64,000 nucleotides of DNA from Mesorhizobium sp. (GTDB lineage Bacteria > Pseudomonadota > Alphaproteobacteria > Rhizobiales > Rhizobiaceae): NCBI GenBank assembly GCA_027492275.1, contig JAPUFC010000091.1:78356-142355 (forward strand), in the 5' to 3' direction. Below are positions 58,460 to 64,000 of this stretch, one piece after another. Position 1 is the stretch's first letter. Every line of letters begins with the position of its first letter. Below the pieces are notes generated by a model. It was not told where the DNA came from and did no database searches. It worked only from the letters and a program-made list of their open reading frames with translations. Position numbers and translations under genes: made by a program.

Positions 58460-59293
58460 TCAGCGCAGGATCAGCGCGGTCTTCCTGACCCTCGGCCGCC
58501 CGCGCGCATCCACCCGGAACAGATAGCCGAGGCGCGCGAAGACGAGCGCCGTCCCGAACGTCACCGCCGCGCCGAGGCCGAACCCGGCCACGATGTCGCT
58601 CGGATAGTGCGCATCGAAAACCATGCGCGTCGACGCGATCCAGACGGCGGCCGGGACAACCGCCCGGCGCCATCCGGGCGCCAGCAGCACGAGCAGGGTC
58701 GCGACCGCACCGGCGATCGTCGCGTGGCCCGAAGGGAAGCCCGCCAGGATCGAGGTCATGGCGAACGGCTCGAAGTGAAAGGCCCCGTGTTCGGCGAAGA
58801 GGATGGGCCTCGCCCGGCCGATGCCGTATTTGAGCACATTGACCAGCAGGCCCGACGCGACGACCGTCGCCAGCAGAAAGCCGGCGAGGATCGTGCGGTT
58901 GTAGAGCACGAGCAGACGCCGGCCGCGCCGCGCGCTCCAGTCCGTCAGGTTCGCCCAGGCGAGCACCATGCAGGCCGGCACGATGTAGGTGATGCCGAGC
59001 GCCAGCCGCGTCGAATATTCCGCCGCCTGCGCGAGGCCGTGGTTCCACCGGCCGAAGAAGGCTCCCACCGGCTGGTCGAGCAGCAGCGCCGCGAACAGCA
59101 GCGCCGCGAGCCAGACGGCCAGGGGCCGCCGCCACGCCGCCGGCGCGGCAAAGGCCCTCGGCCGGGCCAGCCGCGCCGTCACGATCGAGCGCGTGCGAGC
59201 CAGATTGGCGCGCGACCGGCGGGCCAGCAGGCGCAGCGCCCCGGCGACACCGCCGTCGGCCGGCGCCTTGCCGGTTTCCGGCAGCGCGGTCAC
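58460..59293 (-). CDS. PAP2 superfamily phosphatase (membrane)
   Basis: A 277-residue integral membrane phosphatase. The three catalytic motifs are complete: KYGIGRARP, FPSGHATIAG and TRMVFDAHYPSD. About six transmembrane helices surround them. PAP2 enzymes dephosphorylate undecaprenyl pyrophosphate, phosphatidic acid or lipid A. The first about 60 residues are basic and Ala-rich. A GTG start overlapping the ArnT-like stop (GTGA) shows tight coupling, so a role in lipid carrier recycling or lipid A modification is plausible. Confidence 0.88.
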   Translation of the reverse strand: MTALPETGKAPADGGVAGALRLLARRSRANLARTRSIVTARLARPRAFAAPAAWRRPLAVWLAALLFAALLLDQPVGAFFGRWNHGLAQAAEYSTRLALGITYIVPACMVLAWANLTDWSARRGRRLLVLYNRTILAGFLLATVVASGLLVNVLKYGIGRARPILFAEHGAFHFEPFAMTSILAGFPSGHATIAGAVATLLVLLAPGWRRAVVPAAVWIASTRMVFDAHYPSDIVAGFGLGAAVTFGTALVFARLGYLFRVDARGRPRVRKTALILR

Positions 59294-60954
59294 GGCCGCG
59301 CCTCCGGCCCGCCCGCCGGCTCGATCCGCAGCAGCACCATCTCCAGCCGGGCGCCCGACGAGTAGTTCACGCCCCCGATCGAGGCGAGCACGACGCCCGC
59401 ATGGCCGCGCGAGCGCAGCGGCTCGTAGAGCTCGCGCGCCCGGTCCCGAGGCACCAGCGCCACCGCGCAGGCCGGATCGGACAAAAGGTGAGCGAGAGCG
59501 CCGTCCATGTCGGTCAGCACGGTGTCCGTGCCGGCCAGGAAGACGAGGCTCGGTTCGCCGTAGCCGGCGGACGCCAGCACGGAGGTCTGGCACGGCCGGT
59601 TCGCGCGAACGGCCTCGGCGATGCGCGGGCTCAGCCAGATCGAGGAAAGCGACGGCAGGATGACAGCGAAGATCAGCGCGAGGCCGGCGATGGCGGTGCC
59701 GGCCGCGAGGGCGACGCGACGGACGGATTGCCGTTCCGGCCCCGCCAGTCCGAGCCAGGCCGCCGCCAGGACGAGCGCCGCCGCCGGCAGGCTCCACGGC
59801 GAGAAACGCCCTTCCAGAACGATTGGCAGCGCGACGCTCGCCGCCGCCAAGGCCACAGTGACCACGCCATGGCCGGCCGCCGCGAGACGCCAGAGCCAGA
59901 GCCGCCAGCCCGATGCCGGCGCTGGTCCGGGCACCGTCAGCGCCCAGCCGATGGCCAGCGCCAGCGCCGGATAGGCGGGCAGCATGTAATGCGGCAGCTT
60001 GGTGCCGATCAGCTCGAACAGCAGCCAGAACGGCACGTACCAGGCCGCCAGGAAGGTCAGGCGCGGATCGGCGCGCCAGCCCGAAAGGACGCGCAGACCT
60101 GCCGCCAGCGCCAGCGCCCCCCACGGCCAGACATAGAGCGCGTAGGTCAGCGCATAATAGCCCGGCGGCCCCCAATGCGATTCCTGCCCCTGCCCGATCT
60201 TGCCGGCGAGATCCCTGCCGACCGATTCCTGCCAGAACGCGCCGCCGCTCTTCCACGTGATGAGCGTCAGCCAGGGCAGCACGATAACCAGCGCCAGCGG
60301 CAGGCCCCAGCCTGCGCGAAGGTCCTTCAGCCAGCGCCACCGGCGGCGGTCCGCCGCGATCAGGGCCAGCACGGTCAGGCCGCCGGCCAGCGGCGTGATC
60401 GGTCCCTTGATCAGCATGCCGACGCCCTGCGCCACCCAGAAGACGAACGCCAGCCCGGCCGGGGACGCCCTGCCCCCGCGCGCGGCCACGAAAATCTGCG
60501 CCAGCGCGCCCTGCGCGAACACCACCGTAGCCAGCAGCATGGCGTCGGTCTTGGCCATGCGCCCCTCGAAGGCGAGCGCGAACATCGCGGCCATCGCCAG
60601 CCCGGCGACGAAGCCCGCCTCGCCGCCGAACAGGCGCGCGCCCGTCCACGCCACGCCGAGCACCGCCAGCACCGCGCCGGCCACCGACACCAGCCGGTAG
60701 ATCCAGATCGGTGCCGCGTCCCCCTGTCCGCTCAAGGCCAGCGCGGCCGACTGCATCCAGTAGATGCCGACCGGCTTCTTGTAGCGCGTGGCGTCCTGGA
60801 AGCGGATGTCGACATAGTCGCCGCTCCGCGCCATCTGCTTCGTCGCCTGCACGTAGCGGCTCTCGTCGCGATCGATGGGCGGCAGCGCGGCAATGCCGGG
60901 CAACGTCGCGGCCAACGCCACCAGCGCGAGCACGAGATAGCGCATCGCCGGCAT
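59290..60954 (-). CDS. ArnT-like glycosyltransferase (PMT-type, GT83)
   Basis: A 554-residue polytopic membrane protein with about twelve helices in the first 400 residues. The active-site region PPIDRDESRYVQATKQMARSG carries the conserved Asp-Glu of the PMT/ArnT clan, followed by RYKKPVGIYWMQ. The long C-terminal part is periplasmic. These enzymes transfer a sugar (aminoarabinose in ArnT, others elsewhere) from a polyprenyl phosphate to lipid A or similar acceptors. It belongs to an operon with the LAB_N protein and the PAP2 phosphatase. Confidence 0.88.
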   Translation of the reverse strand: MPAMRYLVLALVALAATLPGIAALPPIDRDESRYVQATKQMARSGDYVDIRFQDATRYKKPVGIYWMQSAALALSGQGDAAPIWIYRLVSVAGAVLAVLGVAWTGARLFGGEAGFVAGLAMAAMFALAFEGRMAKTDAMLLATVVFAQGALAQIFVAARGGRASPAGLAFVFWVAQGVGMLIKGPITPLAGGLTVLALIAADRRRWRWLKDLRAGWGLPLALVIVLPWLTLITWKSGGAFWQESVGRDLAGKIGQGQESHWGPPGYYALTYALYVWPWGALALAAGLRVLSGWRADPRLTFLAAWYVPFWLLFELIGTKLPHYMLPAYPALALAIGWALTVPGPAPASGWRLWLWRLAAAGHGVVTVALAAASVALPIVLEGRFSPWSLPAAALVLAAAWLGLAGPERQSVRRVALAAGTAIAGLALIFAVILPSLSSIWLSPRIAEAVRANRPCQTSVLASAGYGEPSLVFLAGTDTVLTDMDGALAHLLSDPACAVALVPRDRARELYEPLRSRGHAGVVLASIGGVNYSSGARLEMVLLRIEPAGGPEARP

Positions 60955-60962
60955 GGTCAAGC

Positions 60963-61283
60963 CTACTGCGTCGTGCGCTTCTCGTTGGCGATCAGCCACA
61001 GATTGCGCACGTAGATGACGAGGCCGAGCGCCTGCCCGGCGATGAACACCGGGTCCTCGCGGTGGATGGCGTAGATCAACAGCAGCGCGCCGCCGCCGAG
61101 GGAGAAGAACCAGAAGGCCACCGGGACGACGCTGCGCCTGGCCTTCTCCGACGCGATCCATTGCACCAGGAAGCGCATGGTGAACATGCCCTGCGCGACG
61201 AAGCCGAGCAGGATCCAGAGGCTGAACTGGTCGATGAAGACGTCGTGGAACCAGGCGAGAAGTTGCGCGAAGTGCTCTTGCAT
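60963..61283 (-). CDS. Lipid-A-disaccharide synthase N-terminal-like protein (LAB_N)
   Basis: A 106-residue membrane protein with three hydrophobic helices: [40 protein letters not shown] and [19 protein letters not shown]. The [21 protein letters not shown] block is the LAB_N signature. It is found next to glycosyltransferases that modify lipid A or polyprenyl sugars; it is not the LpxB catalytic domain. It may start further upstream, but MQEHFAQLL fits. It lies eight bases before the ArnT-like gene. Confidence 0.85.
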   Translation of the reverse strand: MQEHFAQLLAWFHDVFIDQFSLWILLGFVAQGMFTMRFLVQWIASEKARRSVVPVAFWFFSLGGGALLLIYAIHREDPVFIAGQALGLVIYVRNLWLIANEKRTTQ

Positions 61284-61452
61284 GGCTTTGTCCTGTCTGG
61301 CCCGTGCGTCCGGCAGCAGAAATGTCCGGCCGCGTGGCGGCGAACTCTTGTCCGTTCGATGTGACAGGACGGTGAAGGCCGGGGCGCGGTGCACAGGCTG
61401 TTACGCCAGAGCCGATCGCGCGGCAAGACCGGGCCGCGCCGCTGACGTCCTG

Positions 61453-62571
61453 TCAGGGCATCGAAAGCACGCCGCCGCCGATGGGACGCCGGCAGCCGGT
61501 GGTGGAAGGGAAGGTGAGCGGCAGGCCGTCGCGGGCGCGAACCGCCAGATAGGCCCAGGCCTCGGCTTCCGTTGCGTCGCCGTCGAGCCCCGCCTCTTCC
61601 GCCACGACCACGCGCGCGCCCTGCGCCCGCGCCCCGTCGCGCAGATCGGCCACGATATGTGGGTTCTTGCGCCCGCCTCCGCACACGATCCAGAGCTTCG
61701 GCGGCTCCGGCAGGTGCCTGGCCGAATCGAGGATCGCCGCGGCCGAGACGGCCGCCAGCGTCCGCGCGCCGTCCGCCAGCTCCAGCCCTTCGGCCGGTTC
61801 GAGCGTGAAGTCGGCGCGGTCAAGCGATTTCGGCCCCGGCTTCGCGAAGAACGCGTTCGCGAGATAGGACTCCACGACGACGCGCGCGATCGCGCCCTCC
61901 GCCGCGATCATGCCGTTGGCGTCGTAGGGCACGCCGCCGGCGCGAAACACCCACTGGTCGATCAGCGCATTGCCCGGCCCGGTGTCGAAGGCGACCGGAT
62001 CGCCCTCGCGCGGCACGAAGGTGATGTTGGAAATGCCGCCGACATTGACGAACACCACCGGGAAAAGCGCCGCGAATTCGGCGGGCAGCGAGCGCGCCAG
62101 CGCCGCGTGATAGGCCGGCACCAGCGGCGCGCCCTGCCCCCCATGGCGCATGTCCTCGGCGCGCATGTCGTGGACGGTGGCGATGCCGGTCTCGCGCGCC
62201 AGCAGCGCGCCGTCGCCGAGCTGGACGGTGAGGCCGAGATGCGGCCGGTGCAGCACCGTCTGCCCGTGGAAGCCGACGATGTCCGGTCGCTCCCAAGCGC
62301 TCCGCGCGCAGAAATCCTTCACCGCCGAGGCATGCCGCAAGGTGATCTCGCGCTCCAATGCCGCGAGGTCGCCGGGCCGCTCCTCGCGCCTGACGATCGC
62401 CTTGGCCGTCTCCAGCCCGGCCTCGATCCGCCGGCGGAAGGCGGCTTCGTAGGGCACGAAATGCGACGGTCCGCGCTCGACTGCGTCGCGCCCGTCGGTG
62501 CGCAGAAGGGCGAGATCGATGCCATCCATCGACGTGCCGCTCATCAGGCCCAGCGCGGTGGTTACCGTCAT
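61453..62571 (-). CDS. anmK: Anhydro-N-acetylmuramic acid kinase
   Basis: A 372-residue kinase of the ASKHA fold that both opens the anhydro ring and phosphorylates anhMurNAc from recycled peptidoglycan. [12 protein letters not shown] is the N-terminal phosphate-binding loop, [12 protein letters not shown] and [18 protein letters not shown] carry the catalytic Asp region, [22 protein letters not shown] and the C-terminal VCGGGRKN complete the signature. It is divergent from tyrS. Confidence 0.95.
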   Translation of the reverse strand: MTVTTALGLMSGTSMDGIDLALLRTDGRDAVERGPSHFVPYEAAFRRRIEAGLETAKAIVRREERPGDLAALEREITLRHASAVKDFCARSAWERPDIVGFHGQTVLHRPHLGLTVQLGDGALLARETGIATVHDMRAEDMRHGGQGAPLVPAYHAALARSLPAEFAALFPVVFVNVGGISNITFVPREGDPVAFDTGPGNALIDQWVFRAGGVPYDANGMIAAEGAIARVVVESYLANAFFAKPGPKSLDRADFTLEPAEGLELADGARTLAAVSAAAILDSARHLPEPPKLWIVCGGGRKNPHIVADLRDGARAQGARVVVAEEAGLDGDATEAEAWAYLAVRARDGLPLTFPSTTGCRRPIGGGVLSMP

Positions 62572-62676
62572 TTTCGCCGCCGTTCTTGTGATTCCTCGGT
62601 TTCGGATGCTAAACGCGCGGCTTCACCGATCCAAGTGAGCCGGCAAGCCCGGCCAACCGGCCCAAGGGCAACGACA

Positions 62677-63927
62677 ATGGCGTTCAAGTCCGATTTCCTG
62701 CGCACGATGGATGACCGCGGCTTCATCCACCAGATCTCCGACCCGGAAGGGCTGGACGCGCTGTTCGCGAAGGAGACCGTGACCGCCTATATCGGCTTCG
62801 ACCCGACCGCCGCCAGCCTGCATGCCGGCGGGCTGATCCAGATCATGATGCTCCACTGGATGCAGAAGACCGGCCACCGGCCGGTCGCGCTGATGGGCGG
62901 CGGCACCGGCATGGTCGGCGACCCGTCCTTCAAGGACGAGGCGCGCAAGCTGATGACGCTCGACGCCATCCAGTCCAACATCGACGGCATCAAGCAGGTC
63001 TTCTCGAAATACCTGACCTTCGGCGACGGCCCGCGGGACGCGCTGATGGTCAACAATGCCGACTGGCTGACGCGGCTCAACTACCTCGAATTCCTGCGCG
63101 ACGTCGGCCGCCATTTCTCGGTCAACCGCATGCTGTCCTTCGATTCGGTGAAGCTCAGGCTGGACCGCGACCAGTCGCTGTCCTTCCTCGAATTCAACTA
63201 CATGATCCTGCAGGCCTACGATTTCGTCGAGCTTTCCAGGCGCTACGGCACGCGGCTGCAGATGGGCGGCTCCGACCAGTGGGGCAACATCGTCAACGGC
63301 ATCGACCTCGGCCACCGCATGGGCACGCCGCAGCTTTTCGCGCTGACCACGCCGCTGCTCACCACCGCGTCCGGGGCCAAGATGGGTAAGTCGCTCAACG
63401 GCGCGGTGTGGCTGAACGCCGACATGCTGAGCCCGTACGATTTCTGGCAATACTGGCGAAACACCGAGGACGCCGATGTCGGCCGCTTCCTGAAGCTCTA
63501 CACGACGCTGCCGCTGGACGAGATCGCGCGGCTGGCCGCGCTCGGCGGCGCGGAGATCAACGAGGCCAAGAAGGTGCTGGCCGGCGAGGTGACGGCCATG
63601 CTGCACGGCCGCGCCGCCGCCGACGCGGCCGCCGAGACCGCGCGAAAGACCTTCGAGGAAGGCGCGCTGGCCGACAGCCTGCCTACGGTGGAGGTGGGCC
63701 GGGCGGAGCTCGAAGCCGGGATCGGCCTGCTGGCGCTGATCGTGCGCGCCGGCCTCGCCGCCTCAAACGGCGAGGCCCGCCGCCACGTGCAGGGCGGCGC
63801 CGTCAGGCTGAACGACTTCCCGGTGGCGGATGACCGCCGCCAGGTGACGCAGGCCGATCTGCTCTCCGACGGCGTCGCCAAGCTGTCTGTCGGCCGCAAG
63901 AAGCACGTGCTGGTGAGGCCGCTATAG
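62677..63927 (+). CDS. tyrS: Tyrosyl-tRNA synthetase
   Basis: A 416-residue class I synthetase. The HIGH-like motif reads HAGG (residues 49-52), with Gly in place of the second His. The KMSKS-like motif is KMGKS (235-239). [16 protein letters not shown] and [10 protein letters not shown] form the tyrosine-binding site, and an S4 RNA-binding domain ends the chain ([16 protein letters not shown]). The start is the ATG of MAFKSDFL; the ribosome binding site is weak (AAGGGCAACGACA). Confidence 0.95.
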   Translation: MAFKSDFLRTMDDRGFIHQISDPEGLDALFAKETVTAYIGFDPTAASLHAGGLIQIMMLHWMQKTGHRPVALMGGGTGMVGDPSFKDEARKLMTLDAIQSNIDGIKQVFSKYLTFGDGPRDALMVNNADWLTRLNYLEFLRDVGRHFSVNRMLSFDSVKLRLDRDQSLSFLEFNYMILQAYDFVELSRRYGTRLQMGGSDQWGNIVNGIDLGHRMGTPQLFALTTPLLTTASGAKMGKSLNGAVWLNADMLSPYDFWQYWRNTEDADVGRFLKLYTTLPLDEIARLAALGGAEINEAKKVLAGEVTAMLHGRAAADAAAETARKTFEEGALADSLPTVEVGRAELEAGIGLLALIVRAGLAASNGEARRHVQGGAVRLNDFPVADDRRQVTQADLLSDGVAKLSVGRKKHVLVRPL

Positions 63928-63944
63928 GTCTGGTGGGGGCGTGG

Positions 63945-63971
63945 GGGGGGGGCGCGGAGGGCGCCCCCCCC
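63945..63971 (+). repeat. G-run hairpin after tyrS near the window end
   Basis: Ten consecutive G residues, GCGC-like middle and eight C residues form a perfect 11-bp stem GGGGGGGGCGC / GCGCCCCCCCC with the loop GGAGG. It lies 17 bases past the tyrS stop. AACAAGTTGGAAAAAAG follows. It may terminate tyrS, or the homopolymers may reflect sequence error near a contig edge. Confidence 0.5.
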
Positions 63972-64000
63972 AACAAGTTGGAAAAAAGAAGACCCCCGCG

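Overview
The window looks like chromosomal core genome of a high-GC alphaproteobacterium of the order Hyphomicrobiales (Rhizobiales), probably Phyllobacteriaceae (Mesorhizobium or Aminobacter-like). This rests on recognised families and gene order: the LdtR/LdtP pair, BA14K-, DUF1236- and DUF6163-type proteins, a Bpt-type leucyltransferase, a metal site without cysteines in HemB, a K+-independent H+-pyrophosphatase, GTTC-N7-GTTC SOS boxes and a CBP3-like cytochrome bc1 chaperone beside BamE. I found no rRNA, tRNA, CRISPR array, phage or insertion sequence. No stretch longer than 300 bases lacks a gene.

Layout. 1-11.6 kb: the end of an ABC permease, a NUDIX hydrolase coupled to an endonuclease-like protein, a BA14K-like secreted protein, ilvC behind a TetR gene, an FAD monooxygenase, kup, pdxJ, a SpoIIAA-like protein, a RecD-like helicase, an AT-rich vapBC module and a LysE exporter. 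11.7-14.3 kb: ilvIH behind a complete transcription attenuator (promoter, Ile/Leu/Val leader peptide, terminator). 14.3-20.5 kb: yceD-plsX-fabH, a bc1 chaperone, bamE and hppA. 20.6-31.0 kb: a long leftward run made of HIBCH, a DUF6163 protein, ldtR, ldtP, glyA, a PIN/AbrB toxin-antitoxin pair, nrdR, ribD, ribE, ribH, nusB and an MFS gene. 31.1-34.0 kb: rightward hemB, a YbaA-like gene, an RDD gene and bpt. 34.0-47.6 kb: an AI-2E family gene, parC, an unknown secreted protein, aspS, an MFS gene, rnd, alaS and recA. 47.8-57.5 kb: psuK-psuG, tfoX-N, sufA, a DUF1236 gene, and the operon nifS-sufB-sufC-sufD-sufS-sufT. 57.8-63.9 kb: a hydrolase, a lipid-modification cluster (PAP2, ArnT-like, LAB_N), anmK and tyrS.

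How it works together. ilvC and ilvIH cover the first two steps of branched-chain amino acid synthesis, and HIBCH serves valine breakdown. glyA, nrdR and the rib genes link one-carbon, nucleotide and flavin metabolism. The suf genes form a Fe-S assembly system with an Irr-box-like palindrome upstream of nifS, and sufB and sufA carry near-identical leader hairpins. recA has an SOS-type operator in its promoter and a second, perfect one farther upstream.

The observations most worth a second look are the near-leaderless ilv attenuator, the shared sufA/sufB leader hairpin, the paired SOS boxes, the Irr-like box and the toxin-antitoxin module inside the glyA-nrdR-rib-nusB cluster. No clearly new multi-gene defence or mobile system is visible. 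Unusual start codons (GTG, TTG), often overlapping the previous stop codon, are frequent and were chosen from overlaps, ribosome binding sites and family length.
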